37,539 nucleotides of DNA. Origin: Acidobacteriota bacterium. Lineage in GTDB: Bacteria > Acidobacteriota > Terriglobia > Bryobacterales > Bryobacteraceae. The notes below the pieces were generated by a model. That model saw only the letters and a program-made list of their open reading frames with translations. It had not been told where the DNA came from and made no database searches. The DNA lies in NCBI GenBank assembly GCA_025354525.1, contig JANXMS010000086.1, positions 1 through 37,539 on the forward strand. The letters run 5' to 3'. Shown one piece after another: positions 23,326-31,722 of the stretch (position 1 is the first letter of the stretch; each line of letters begins with the position of its first letter). A program made the position numbers and the translations under genes.

Positions 23326-24647
23326 TTAGCCTCCTTCTTCTGCGATAGCGTCACCACCGTCCGACCCGCCGCCACAAAATATTTCCGGGCCACCTCCCGC
23401 AAATCCTCCGGCGTCAACGAAGCGTAAATATCGTAAACCTGGTTGATCGTCTCCGGCGTCCGCGTCAACGCGATGATACCCGCCAAATTCGCCGCAATCG
23501 CCTCGCTATTGTCCAGCCCCAGCGCAAAGCTGTAGCGAAGATTGCTCTTCACCGCCTCCAACCGCTTCCCATCCACAAGCGTGTCCTTAAAGCCGTTCAA
23601 AGTCGAAACAATCGCCTCTTCGACCACGGGCACGTCTACGTCCTTCTTCACCCGCGCATAAACCAGAAACAAGTACGGGTCCGCATGGTTCTCATATCCA
23701 CCCGCCAAAACATCGTTCTTCTGCTCGTCAATCACCAGCTTTTTGTACAGCGGCGAAGTCTTCCCCAGCGCCAGCGCCGCGATCAAATCCAGCGCCGCCG
23801 CATCCCGCATATTCTCCGTAAACGCCGGCGTTTTATAGCCGATCATCATCCATGGCAGCGTCGCCGTCGGCCAATCCACATGCGCCTTCCGCTCCGCCAT
23901 CTGCACCGGCTCCACCGGAATCTCGGGCTTCACCGCTCCCTTCTTCCACGGCCCCCAATACTTCGCCGTCATCGCCCGAACCGCCTTCTGCTCCACATCG
24001 CCCACCACCACCAGCGTCACATTCTCCGGCCGATAGAACCGTGCAAAGAACTCCTTCGAATACGCATACTGGTTCGGCATCGCCTTGATGTCCGCCACAA
24101 ATCCCATCGTCGTATGCCGATACGTATGCTTCTCAAACGCCGTCTCCCGCAGCTTCTCGTTCAGTTGATTCTCCGGCTCCGAACTGTTCTTGTTGTACTC
24201 CCCATTCACCGCCAATGCCTCGGTCCGAAACGCGCTCTCGGAATACTCCAGGTTCTGAAACCGGTCCGCTTCCAACTCCAAGATCGATTCCAACCCCTCT
24301 TTTGCAAACGTCGCGTGGTAAACCGTCAAATCGTCGCTCGTGTAGGCGTTCGTCGCCGCCCCCGCCGCCTTCATCACCGCCTCCCACTTCTGCGGCGGAT
24401 ACTTCTTTGTCCCCCGAAACATGCAGTGCTCAAAGAAGTGCGCAAACCCCGACTTGCCCGCCTCCACCTCATGCCGAGACCCCACGCTCACGACGACATA
24501 CACCGACACAATATTCGGAAAGTCCGTCGGAATCGTCACGAGCCGCATTCCGTTCGGCAAATCATGCTGATCGTAGCCATACGGGAAAATCTTCGACGGC
24601 GCCGCCGTCAAACTCATCGCCACCAAAAACGCTAAGAAATAACGCAT
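23322..24647 (-). CDS. M16 zinc peptidase, catalytic subunit
   Basis: 441 residues. A signal peptide (MRYFLAFLVAMSLTA) precedes the M16 inverted zinc motif HFFEH (His70, Glu73, His74) in GFAHFFEHCMFRGTKKYP; the third ligand is expected in the AVNGEYNK glutamate region. Repeated lobes follow (NVTLVVVGDV, VDVPVVEEAI). Such enzymes degrade peptides in the periplasm. It overlaps the amidase gene end by 16 nt and the second M16 gene by 4 nt, so the two subunits are made together. Confidence 0.92.
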   Translation of the reverse strand: MRYFLAFLVAMSLTAAPSKIFPYGYDQHDLPNGMRLVTIPTDFPNIVSVYVVVSVGSRHEVEAGKSGFAHFFEHCMFRGTKKYPPQKWEAVMKAAGAATNAYTSDDLTVYHATFAKEGLESILELEADRFQNLEYSESAFRTEALAVNGEYNKNSSEPENQLNEKLRETAFEKHTYRHTTMGFVADIKAMPNQYAYSKEFFARFYRPENVTLVVVGDVEQKAVRAMTAKYWGPWKKGAVKPEIPVEPVQMAERKAHVDWPTATLPWMMIGYKTPAFTENMRDAAALDLIAALALGKTSPLYKKLVIDEQKNDVLAGGYENHADPYLFLVYARVKKDVDVPVVEEAIVSTLNGFKDTLVDGKRLEAVKSNLRYSFALGLDNSEAIAANLAGIIALTRTPETINQVYDIYASLTPEDLREVARKYFVAAGRTVVTLSQKKEAK

Positions 24648-25936
24648 GGAAAAGCCCCCCGCACCCGTTCTAACTTCTCGCCCAAAGCCAGCAACAACTC
24701 CTCGCTATAAGGCCGACCCACAAGCTGCACGCCAATCGGCAAACCGCCCGCGCTAACCCGCATCGGCACCGTCAAACCCGGCATCCCAAAAAGATTGAAG
24801 GGTGTCAGACACGACATCGCCTCCAGCAAACTCACCCCATTCCAGTTTCGTTCACGCGGAAGAAAAGCCGTCACCGCACAACTCGGCAGCAGCAACACCG
24901 GCGTCTCCTCCATCTGCTGCAACAGCGCCACTCGCAACTTATCCCGCACCGCAAACTGCTTCACCACCTCGACACCACTCGGGTGCGCCGGTGGATCCTG
25001 CAACAACTCCAACCCCGTCCAGTGCGCCAGCGTCGGATCACCGGCCATAATTTCCCGCTTCAACGGATCGCTCAAAACATTAAAGAAAAAGTCCCAACAT
25101 TGATGCGCCCGCCCAAACCCCGCAAACTCGAACGGCTCCGCCCCACCCAACATCGCCGCCGCCTCCAACACCGCCGCCCGAATCTCCGGCTCCATCGGAA
25201 ACTGCTCCACCAACCCGATCTTCACCCCCTCCGTCTCCGCCGACCGCAGCCCAATCGGCACCGAAAACGGATCCGCCACGTCATGCCCAGCCAGCACTTC
25301 AAACAACAACCGCACATCCTCCACCGTTCGCCCCATCGGCCCCACCACCCCCAACAACCCACCCGGATGCGCAATCTCCGGCACGTGCCCCGCCGCCGAT
25401 ACCCGCCCCGGCGTCGGCTTCAATCCCGCAATCCCGCAAAAGTGCGCCGGCAGCCGAATCGACCCCCCACCATCACTCCCCACGCCCCCCGCGCTCAACC
25501 CCGCAGCAATCGCCGCCGCCTCCCCGCCCGACGATCCACCCGCCGACCGTTCCAGCGCCCACGGGTTCCGCGTCCGACCCACAATCGCGTTGTCGGTTTC
25601 GTAATTCGCCAAAAACTCCGGGCAGTTCGTCTTGCCCACAATCGTTGCCCCCGCCGCCTTCAGCCGCGCCACGCAAGTCGCATCCGCCGCCGGCCTCGGT
25701 GCCAGCGCATATCGCGACCCACAAGTCGTCGGCACCCCGGCAATATGAATCGAGTCTTTAATCGTCAACATCGCCCCATGCAACGGCCCCGGCCCCGGCT
25801 CCACAAAATCATCAAACCGCCGCACAAAAGCCCGGTACCGGTCTTCCTTACCCCGATGCGCCTCCCACAACTCCCGCGGGCTCCACTCCCCCCCACGAAT
25901 CCCCGCCAATTGCCGCGCCAAACTGAAATGAGTCAC
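24632..25936 (-). CDS. Amidase (amidase-signature family)
   Basis: About 434 residues from GTG 25936 (THFSLARQLAGIRGG); an ATG at 25966 would add 10 residues but overlap the moeA start, so the start is uncertain. The catalytic Ser-cisSer-Lys triad is visible: Lys in LTIKDSIH, cis-Ser in SAGGSSGGEAAAIAAG and nucleophile Ser in GSDGGGSIRLPA, where the usual GSDTGG threonine is glycine. It hydrolyses an amide; GatA is unlikely because no gatB or gatC is adjacent and the rest fits general amidases. It heads the minus operon with the M16 pair and msrB. No signal peptide is seen. Confidence 0.88.
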   Translation of the reverse strand: MTHFSLARQLAGIRGGEWSPRELWEAHRGKEDRYRAFVRRFDDFVEPGPGPLHGAMLTIKDSIHIAGVPTTCGSRYALAPRPAADATCVARLKAAGATIVGKTNCPEFLANYETDNAIVGRTRNPWALERSAGGSSGGEAAAIAAGLSAGGVGSDGGGSIRLPAHFCGIAGLKPTPGRVSAAGHVPEIAHPGGLLGVVGPMGRTVEDVRLLFEVLAGHDVADPFSVPIGLRSAETEGVKIGLVEQFPMEPEIRAAVLEAAAMLGGAEPFEFAGFGRAHQCWDFFFNVLSDPLKREIMAGDPTLAHWTGLELLQDPPAHPSGVEVVKQFAVRDKLRVALLQQMEETPVLLLPSCAVTAFLPRERNWNGVSLLEAMSCLTPFNLFGMPGLTVPMRVSAGGLPIGVQLVGRPYSEELLLALGEKLERVRGAFPCVIS

Positions 25937-25956
25937 ATCTCCATTAGACTCGAAGG

Positions 25957-27138
25957 GTGGAAGCATTGACTTATTCTCAGGCCCTCGCCGCCGTCACCGA
26001 ACGGGTCCGCCCCCTCGCCGAAACCGAATCCGTCCCCCTCCTCGACGCCGCCGACCGCGTCCTCGCCGCCGACCTCACCGCCGACCGCGACTATCCCCCC
26101 GCCCCCCGCAGCATCCGCGATGGCTACGCCGTCCGCGCTGCCGACCTCCCCGGCTCCCTCCAAGTCATCGGCGAAGTCCGCGCCGGCACAAGCTTCCCCG
26201 GCCAAGTCGGCCCCGGCCAATGCGTCGAAATCATGACCGGTGCCCCCATGCCCCCCGGTGCCGATGCCGTCGTCATGGTCGAACACGCCACGCTCGCCGA
26301 CGGCCTCATGACCACCACCCGCCAACCCCGCGGCGGCGAAAACTGGACCCCCGCCGGCTGCGACGCCAAAGCCGGCGACATCGTCCTCCACCGCGGCACC
26401 CGCCTCCGTTTCAACCACATCGCCCTTCTCGCTACCGTCGGCTGCGCTCAAGTCAACGTCTACCGCCAACCCCGCGTCGCCATCCTCGCCACCGGCGACG
26501 AAGTCGTCCCCGTCGAATCCACCCCCACCCTCGAACAAGTCCGCAACTCCAACTCCTACTCCGTCGCCGCCCAGGTCCGCCAAGCCGGCGGCCTCCCCAC
26601 CGTCCTCCCCGTCGCCAAAGACAATCTCGACGATACCCGCCGCCTCATCGCCGAAGGCCTAACGTTTGACCTCCTCCTCCTCTCCGGCGGCGTCTCTGCC
26701 GGCAAGTACGACCTCGTCGAAATCGTCCTCGCCGAATTCGGAGCCGAATTCTTCTTCACCCGGGTAAAAATGCAGCCCGGCCAACCCCTCGTCTTCGGCC
26801 AAGCCAATGGCAAATTTTTCTTCGGCCTCCCCGGCAACCCGGCGTCCACCATGGTCACCTTCGCCGTCGTCGCCAGCGCCGCCGTCGCCCTCCTCGGCGG
26901 CCAAACGGACCCCACCCCCCAACTCTACCCCGCCGTCCTCCAAACCGAACTCCGCCTCAAACCCGGCCTCACCCGCTTCCTCCCCGGTGCCCTCCGCGGC
27001 GGCTCCGTCTTCCCTACAAAATATTCCGGCTCCGGCGACGTCCCCGCCCTCGCCCTCGCCAACGTCTTCATCGTCACTAACCCCGACCGCGACGTCTACC
27101 TCCCCGGTGAAGAAATCCAGGTTCTCCCCCTCACATGA
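25957..27138 (+). CDS. moeA: Molybdopterin molybdenumtransferase
   Basis: 393 residues from GTG 25957 (a TTG at 25966 is also possible), normal MoeA length. Features: [12 protein letters not shown] in domain [21 protein letters not shown], then the MogA-like domain with [41 protein letters not shown] and FGLPGNPAS, and a C-terminal domain IV. It inserts molybdate into molybdopterin in the cytoplasm. It is divergent from the amidase gene with almost no gap and overlaps moaC by 4 nt (27135-27138). No molybdoenzyme is in the window. Confidence 0.93.
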   Translation: MEALTYSQALAAVTERVRPLAETESVPLLDAADRVLAADLTADRDYPPAPRSIRDGYAVRAADLPGSLQVIGEVRAGTSFPGQVGPGQCVEIMTGAPMPPGADAVVMVEHATLADGLMTTTRQPRGGENWTPAGCDAKAGDIVLHRGTRLRFNHIALLATVGCAQVNVYRQPRVAILATGDEVVPVESTPTLEQVRNSNSYSVAAQVRQAGGLPTVLPVAKDNLDDTRRLIAEGLTFDLLLLSGGVSAGKYDLVEIVLAEFGAEFFFTRVKMQPGQPLVFGQANGKFFFGLPGNPASTMVTFAVVASAAVALLGGQTDPTPQLYPAVLQTELRLKPGLTRFLPGALRGGSVFPTKYSGSGDVPALALANVFIVTNPDRDVYLPGEEIQVLPLT

Positions 27139-27617
27139 GCAAACTCTCCCACTACGATTCCGCCGGGCAAGCCCGCATGGTCGATGTCACCGCCAAAGCC
27201 ATCACCCAGCGCTCCGCCCGCGCCCACGCCTTCGTTAAAATGAGCCGCCGCGTCCTCGACGAACTCAAAACCAACCCCAAAGGCGACCCCCTCGAAGTCG
27301 CCCGCATCGCCGGAATCCTCGCCGCCAAAAAAACCGGCGAGCTCATCCCCATGTGCCACCCCCTCGCCCTCACTAACGTCGACGTCGAACTTGTCATCCA
27401 AGCAACCGGCATCCGGGTCACCACTCTAGCCGTAACTTCCGGCCAAACCGGCGTCGAAATGGAAGCGCTTACCGCCGCCAGCGTCGCCGCCCTCACGGTC
27501 TATGACATGACCAAAGCCCTCGATAAAGGCATCGAGATCCAGGACGTCTATCTTCTCGAAAAAACCGGTGGCAAGTCCGGCGTCTGGAAACGGGTGAAAC
27601 CCAATGCAAAGCGGTAA
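27135..27617 (+). CDS. moaC: Cyclic pyranopterin monophosphate synthase
   Basis: 160 residues, standard MoaC length. Motifs include [65 protein letters not shown] and [19 protein letters not shown]. MoaC converts the MoaA product to cyclic pyranopterin monophosphate, an early step of molybdenum cofactor synthesis. It is coupled to moeA upstream by a 4-nt overlap and ends just before the VWFA gene start. Confidence 0.95.
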   Translation: MSKLSHYDSAGQARMVDVTAKAITQRSARAHAFVKMSRRVLDELKTNPKGDPLEVARIAGILAAKKTGELIPMCHPLALTNVDVELVIQATGIRVTTLAVTSGQTGVEMEALTAASVAALTVYDMTKALDKGIEIQDVYLLEKTGGKSGVWKRVKPNAKR

Positions 27618-27630
27618 CATCGTAGAAGAT

Positions 27631-28704
27631 ATGAGTGTCACCCGTCGGCTCTTCTCCTCCCTCGCCCTAGGCGCGCCCTTACTCGGGCAAGACAAGGCCC
27701 CCGCCGAACCCGACGGCGACCTCGCGAAATTCACCACGTTCACCAGAAACGTCGTAGCCCCCACCACCGTCACCAAAGACGGTCGCTACGTCACCGACCT
27801 TCAGCCCCACGAGTTCCGCCTCATCGACCGCGGCAAAGAACAAAAGCTCACCGTCGAGGTCGCTTTCCAACCCCTCGATATCGTCGTCTGCATCCAAGCC
27901 AATAACACCGTCGAACCGGTCCTCGACAAGATCAAGCAAATCGGCCCCCTCCTCGAAGGCCTCGTCCTCGGCGAAAAAGGCCAAGCCGCCATCATCGCCT
28001 TCGACCATCGCAAACGAGTCATGCAGGATTTCACGAGCGACGGTGCCCTGCTCAAAAAGGCCCTCGCCAAAATCAACGCCGGATCCACCACCTCCGCCAT
28101 GAACGACGCCGTTATCGACGCCGCCCGCATGCTCAAAAACCGCCCGAAAGATCACCGCAAAGTCATCCTTCTCATCTCCGAAACCCGCGACAAAGGCAGC
28201 GAAGCTAAAACCCGCCAAGCCATGCTCGATCTCCAATTCGGCAACGTCGTTCTCTACTCCGTCAACATCAATCGCCTCGTCACCAGCGTCATGGCCAAAG
28301 CCCCCGTCCCCCGACCGGACGCCCTCCCCGCCGGAGCCCGCCACATGCCCGCCGGCTCCCTCGTCACCCCAGAAACCATCAGCCAGCAAACGGGCATCTA
28401 CAATGGCAACGCCATCCCCCTCGCCGTCGAAATCCTCCGCCAAGTGAAAAGCGTCTTCGTCGACAACCAAGTCGAGGTCTTCACCAAATACACCGGCGGT
28501 TCCGAGCGTTCCTTCCTCACTTACAAAGACCTCGAACGCGTCATCGCTGACATCGGCGAGGAACTCCATAGCCAGTACATGATCAGCTACTCGCCCAACA
28601 ACACCGAAGACGGCGGCTTCCACGAAATCACCGTTGAAGTCCTTCGCACTGGCATGAAAGTCCGCACCCGACCCGGCTACTGGATGGCCGCTATTCCGAA
28701 GTAG
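27631..28704 (+). CDS. VWFA-related protein, acidobacterial type
   Basis: 357 residues from ATG 27631 (MSVTRRLFSSLALGAPLLGQ, a Tat/Sec-like signal); an ATG at 27604 would overlap moaC. The N-terminal part (VTKDGRYVTDLQPHEFRLIDRG) and the following von Willebrand A-like domain (PLDIVVCIQANN, QAAIIAFDHRK, DAVIDAARML, KVILLISETRD) match the VWFA-related family expanded in Acidobacteriota. The metal-ion-dependent adhesion site DxSxS reads as IQANN and is probably non-functional. The tail (HSQYMISYSPNNTEDGGFHEITVEV) is typical of the family. It is probably secreted; its function is unknown. Overlaps the convergent YkgJ gene by 14 nt. Confidence 0.85.
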   Translation: MSVTRRLFSSLALGAPLLGQDKAPAEPDGDLAKFTTFTRNVVAPTTVTKDGRYVTDLQPHEFRLIDRGKEQKLTVEVAFQPLDIVVCIQANNTVEPVLDKIKQIGPLLEGLVLGEKGQAAIIAFDHRKRVMQDFTSDGALLKKALAKINAGSTTSAMNDAVIDAARMLKNRPKDHRKVILLISETRDKGSEAKTRQAMLDLQFGNVVLYSVNINRLVTSVMAKAPVPRPDALPAGARHMPAGSLVTPETISQQTGIYNGNAIPLAVEILRQVKSVFVDNQVEVFTKYTGGSERSFLTYKDLERVIADIGEELHSQYMISYSPNNTEDGGFHEITVEVLRTGMKVRTRPGYWMAAIPK

Positions 28705-29272
28705 CCAGCACCCAAGCAATCAGCGTCTCCCCGGCGTCGAGTCTACCCTGCTCCACCGCACTCACCGCCACCTGCACCCGGCTGCCCTCAATCTCCGCCT
28801 CCGTAGCCCCCTGAAAACAGTAGTGGCAAATCGTCTGCGTCTCCTCGCCAATCTGAATCAAATGCCCGTACAGCCGACAAGCCACCGGCCGATGCTCATA
28901 CAACCGGCAAGCCCCCGTCGTCGGATCCACCACCGGACACGGCTGCCCTTTGTGCCGAGTCAAAAACCACTCCAGCCACTCTTCATTAGCCGCGAACACC
29001 CCACTCGCCACATCCCCCGGAAAGTCCGGTCCAATCTTTTCCCATAAAGCCCGCGCCCGTTCCACAATATCCGCACGCACGTCCGCCGAAGCCGCCCGCA
29101 ACCCCCGCCGCAGCCGTTCCGCATCCTGCATCGTTATTGGAAACAGCACCGAGCAGCATTCGCTGCACCCCGCCCGACACGCAATCCACTTCCCTGCCCG
29201 CGCATGCGACTCCGCTACCGCCGCCGCCACGGTCTCCAAAATCACGAAATCTGTCTTCTCTTCGAATGCCAT
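28691..29272 (-). CDS. YkgJ-family cysteine-cluster protein (probable metal binding)
   Basis: 193 residues. The cysteine cluster comprises CRAGCSECC (Cys32, 36, 39, 40), CPVVDPTTGACRLYEHRPVACRLYG and CHYC, the pattern of the YkgJ/Fe-S or zinc-chelating family. The CRLYEHRPxxCRLYG element is the family signature. These proteins are thought to bind a metal or Fe-S cluster, but no substrate is established. No signal peptide. The gene is divergent from the PLP-enzyme remnant with 25 nt between starts. Confidence 0.85.
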   Translation of the reverse strand: MAFEEKTDFVILETVAAAVAESHARAGKWIACRAGCSECCSVLFPITMQDAERLRRGLRAASADVRADIVERARALWEKIGPDFPGDVASGVFAANEEWLEWFLTRHKGQPCPVVDPTTGACRLYEHRPVACRLYGHLIQIGEETQTICHYCFQGATEAEIEGSRVQVAVSAVEQGRLDAGETLIAWVLATSE

Positions 29273-29297
29273 CCGCTCTACTCAGTATCATCGGAAG

Positions 29298-29385
29298 ATG
29301 TATTTCGGTCGAGTCCAGCCCACTCTTCTTGAAAGCGTCTCCGTCAACGACGGCCCCCTCATTTGGTGCAAGCTCGAATCCTTAA
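29298..29385 (+). pseudogene. 5' scrap of a PLP-dependent lyase gene
   Basis: An ATG at 29298 opens about 29 codons reading MYFGRVQPTLLESVSVNDG and then PLIWCKLESLN. This closely follows the N terminus of PLP-dependent beta-family enzymes (cysteine synthase, threonine synthase type: TPLLE...IWAKLE.LN). The next element, a glycine/serine-rich PLP lysine motif, is missing because the sequence runs straight into the antisense of the RidA-like gene, whose stop is at 29382. It is therefore a truncated gene, broken by the event that placed the RidA-like gene here. Confidence 0.5.
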
Positions 29386-29762
29386 ACGGCCGACGCGATC
29401 ACTTCAATCTCAATCCGCGCCCCCGCCGACAGCCGCTTCACCTCCACCCCCGTCTTCGCCGGAGCATGGGGAAAGTAAGCCCCATAGACTTCGTTCAAAG
29501 CCCCCAGCTCATCCACGTCCGTCATGTAGACCGTCGTCTTGGCCACCCGCGCCAAGCTGCTCCCCGCCGCCTCCAGTATCGTCTTGATGTTTTCTATCGC
29601 CTGACGGTATTCCGCCACCTGACCCCCAGTCGCCAGTGCCCCCGTCTCCGGGTCCACCCCCAACTGCCCCGACACAAACAATAAGTCGCCCAGCCGCACC
29701 GCTTGGCTATAAGTCTGGTTTCCCGGCGGAATCGCCGCCACTGCAATCGAAATTGGAATCAT
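29382..29762 (-). CDS. RidA/YjgF family protein lacking the catalytic arginine
   Basis: 126 residues from ATG 29762; the longer frame to 29831 has a non-family extension. Features: GDLLFVSGQLGVDPETGALA, NIKTILEAAGSSLARVAKTTVYMTD, VYGAYFPHAPAKTGVEV and ARIEIEVIA. In Salmonella RidA the imine-deaminating arginine (Arg105) lies in PARSCVEV; here it is lysine (PAKTGVEV, residue 103). That puts it among Rid relatives that may lack or alter 2-aminoacrylate deaminase activity. The RidA name is therefore a family name only. Confidence 0.8.
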   Translation of the reverse strand: MIPISIAVAAIPPGNQTYSQAVRLGDLLFVSGQLGVDPETGALATGGQVAEYRQAIENIKTILEAAGSSLARVAKTTVYMTDVDELGALNEVYGAYFPHAPAKTGVEVKRLSAGARIEIEVIASAV

Positions 29763-29854
29763 GTCTCTCAGCCTAGAACAAATTAAATGAACAAATGACA
29801 ACCTCTCGAAAGCAACGCCACGTTTGGCCATTGGCGTGCTCCATTAAAGGCAGG

Positions 29855-29948
29855 CAGACTGTCCCGGCGGTGACCATTTTTGTTGCTTCTGGAATATCCT
29901 AGGTTGGGCCAAAGTAGAGCAGCGTCAGGCCTGGCACGGGACAGTCTG
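29855..29948. repeat. 94-bp element bounded by 12-bp perfect inverted repeats
   Basis: CAGACTGTCCCG at 29855-29866 is exactly inverted as CGGGACAGTCTG at 29937-29948, with about 70 nt between that carry no gene. The arms differ just outside the 12 bp. This layout suits a small non-autonomous transposon-like element or a REP-like repeat; copy number elsewhere cannot be checked here. No target-site duplication is obvious. Confidence 0.5.
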
Positions 29949-29977
29949 GCTCACGCCAAATTGGAGTGAGCACCAAA

Positions 29978-30160
29978 TTAAATCGGTCGTCCGCTCCTCA
30001 TCTTTCTCCCCACCATCCCCACGATAACGGTAACATTGACTGCAAGTGATCGCCCCATCGTACGTCGTCTCTCACGCCTATCTGGTTCCCTCACCCAATC
30101 CGGGCCCTCCACCGAGTAATTGATGTCCGCGCTCAGAGCCTCGTAGTTGAACGTAGCCAA
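29978..30160 (-). CDS. Possible small basic protein
   Basis: 60 codons from a TTG at 30160 with a purine-rich AGAGG upstream: MATFNYEALSADINYSVEG, then WVREPDRRERRRTMGRSL and a hydrophobic NVTVIVGMVG. It is divergent from the KaiC gene. The arginine-rich patch followed by a hydrophobic stretch is not a known motif. It may be non-coding. Confidence 0.2.
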   Translation of the reverse strand: MATFNYEALSADINYSVEGPDWVREPDRRERRRTMGRSLAVNVTVIVGMVGRKMRSGRPI

Positions 30161-30189
30161 TTAGCCTCTCCCTCGAAAAGGAATGTTAT

Positions 30190-31719
30190 ATGCGTAAGCC
30201 TGTGAAGAAAATGGACGTCGTTAAGGCTAAAACATTAGCGAAATGCCCCACTGGAATTAAGGGCTTTGACGAGATTACCGAAGGAGGCCTTCCAAAAGAC
30301 AGAACCACTCTACTCTCGGGAGGCGCCGGGTCCGGAAAAACCCTTCTCGGACTCGATTTTCTAGTTAGAGGTGCAACCGATTACAATGAGCCCGGCGTCT
30401 TCATGTCCTTTGAGGAGACCGCGGATGAACTTTATAAAGACGTGGCCTCGCTCAATCTCAATTTGGAAGCGTTGGTTTCACAAAAGAAGATCATACTTGA
30501 GCATGTGATCCTCGAGATAAGCGATATCCAAGAGAAGAATTTTAATCTTGAAGGCCTACTCGTCCGCCTGGAACATGCCATCGATTCCATTGGCGCCAAA
30601 CGCGTCGTCTTGGATTCTCTCGAATCTCCCTTTGCAGGAATCAAAGACGCGGGCATTCTGCGCGTCGAGATAAAGAGGCTTTTCCGCTGGCTTAAGAATA
30701 AAAAGGTTACCGCAATCGTTACCAGCGAACCCCTTCAAGGGTATAGCCGAAATGGGCTGGAAGAGTTCATTTCCGATTGCATCATCTTCCTCGACAACAG
30801 GGTAAAAGAACAAATCGCAATCCGTAGAATCCGTGTTGTTAAATATCGGGGCTCCAAGCATGGCACAAACGAATATCCTTTCGTGATCGATAGCGAAGGC
30901 CTGTCGGTGATTCCCATCACTTCAGCAGGTCTTGACCAGCCAGGTACAGCCGCGAAGGTTTCGACGGGAATTCCATCTTTAGATAAACTCTTCTGGGGTG
31001 GAAACCCTGGATACACTCGAGGCAGTACGATACTGGCGTCGGGGACCGCGGGCACCGGAAAAACGAGTCTTGCGGCTGCGTTCGCAATAGAAAGCTGCAA
31101 ACGGGGAGAACGGTGCATTTTTTATTCTTATGAAGAGTCAGCGGGTCAACTGAGCCAAAACATGGGCTCGATCGGGTTCGACCTCAAGCCATGGATAAAA
31201 AAAGGGCTCTTGAAAATTGTGGCGATCAGGCCCTCTTTTTCGGGCCTGGAGGTACATCTGCTCGACTTATACAAGCTTGTTGGAAGCTTTAATCCGCAAT
31301 CTGTTGTGATAGATCCTTTGACTAGTCTCATTGGCGAGGGCGACGAACGGGAAATTCGATCCATGATCACTCGGATGATTGATCTTCTTAAATCTAGGGA
31401 AATAACGACTTTTTTCACAAGTCTCGTTTCTTCTTCCTCTGCCAATGATACAAGTGGCGAAATCGGAGTCTCGTCATTGATCGACACCTGGATAGTCGTA
31501 AGAGAGTTGGAAGAAGATGCGGGTCGAAAACGCACTCGTGGGCTTTTTATCGTCAAGTCTCGGGGCACGGGCCATTCCAGCGACGTCCATAAATTGATTT
31601 TGAGTGATACAGGGATCACCCTGGAACAAATGGATGCTGGCCCCAGTAACCTTGCGGAGCAGAGGAAGAAAATCACTACCGCCCAGAAAGTTAAGATGGG
31701 TAAACCTACTGAGGTTTAG
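30190..31719 (+). CDS. KaiC-like double-domain ATPase
   Basis: 509 residues, the length of cyanobacterial KaiC. It has two RecA-like halves: the first with Walker A GGAGSGKT (residues 44-51) and catalytic glutamates in SFEETADE (75-76), the second with Walker A GTAGTGKT (285-292) and YSYEESAG (315-316). In KaiC the autophosphorylated Ser-Thr pair lies in a segment ending in ITDT; here GVSSLIDTW (Ser428, Ser429) occupies the equivalent place, so phosphorylation is possible with a serine in the threonine position. No KaiA or KaiB is present. It is 3 nt before the cheB-like gene, in AT-richer DNA with AAA, GAA and ATT codons, so it was probably transferred as a unit. The role could be energy or time-coupled signalling, but this is inference. 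Confidence 0.9.
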   Translation: MRKPVKKMDVVKAKTLAKCPTGIKGFDEITEGGLPKDRTTLLSGGAGSGKTLLGLDFLVRGATDYNEPGVFMSFEETADELYKDVASLNLNLEALVSQKKIILEHVILEISDIQEKNFNLEGLLVRLEHAIDSIGAKRVVLDSLESPFAGIKDAGILRVEIKRLFRWLKNKKVTAIVTSEPLQGYSRNGLEEFISDCIIFLDNRVKEQIAIRRIRVVKYRGSKHGTNEYPFVIDSEGLSVIPITSAGLDQPGTAAKVSTGIPSLDKLFWGGNPGYTRGSTILASGTAGTGKTSLAAAFAIESCKRGERCIFYSYEESAGQLSQNMGSIGFDLKPWIKKGLLKIVAIRPSFSGLEVHLLDLYKLVGSFNPQSVVIDPLTSLIGEGDEREIRSMITRMIDLLKSREITTFFTSLVSSSSANDTSGEIGVSSLIDTWIVVRELEEDAGRKRTRGLFIVKSRGTGHSSDVHKLILSDTGITLEQMDAGPSNLAEQRKKITTAQKVKMGKPTEV

Positions 31720-31722
31720 CTC

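Larger units (their letters stand above)
29763..30189. other. Intergenic region left of the KaiC gene
   Basis: 427 nt with no confident gene. It holds an inverted-repeat element at 29855-29948 and one weak minus-strand ORF at 29978-30160. A possible TTGACT at 30036-30041 has no matching -10. AAGGA lies 8 nt before the KaiC ATG. The region is the left border of the AT-richer KaiC-CheB island. Confidence 0.5.

Noticed and set aside
27679-28719. Minus-strand open frame of 346 codons opposite the VWFA gene
   Set aside because: Acidic, glycine-rich shadow sequence without motifs; the plus strand codes a recognisable family.
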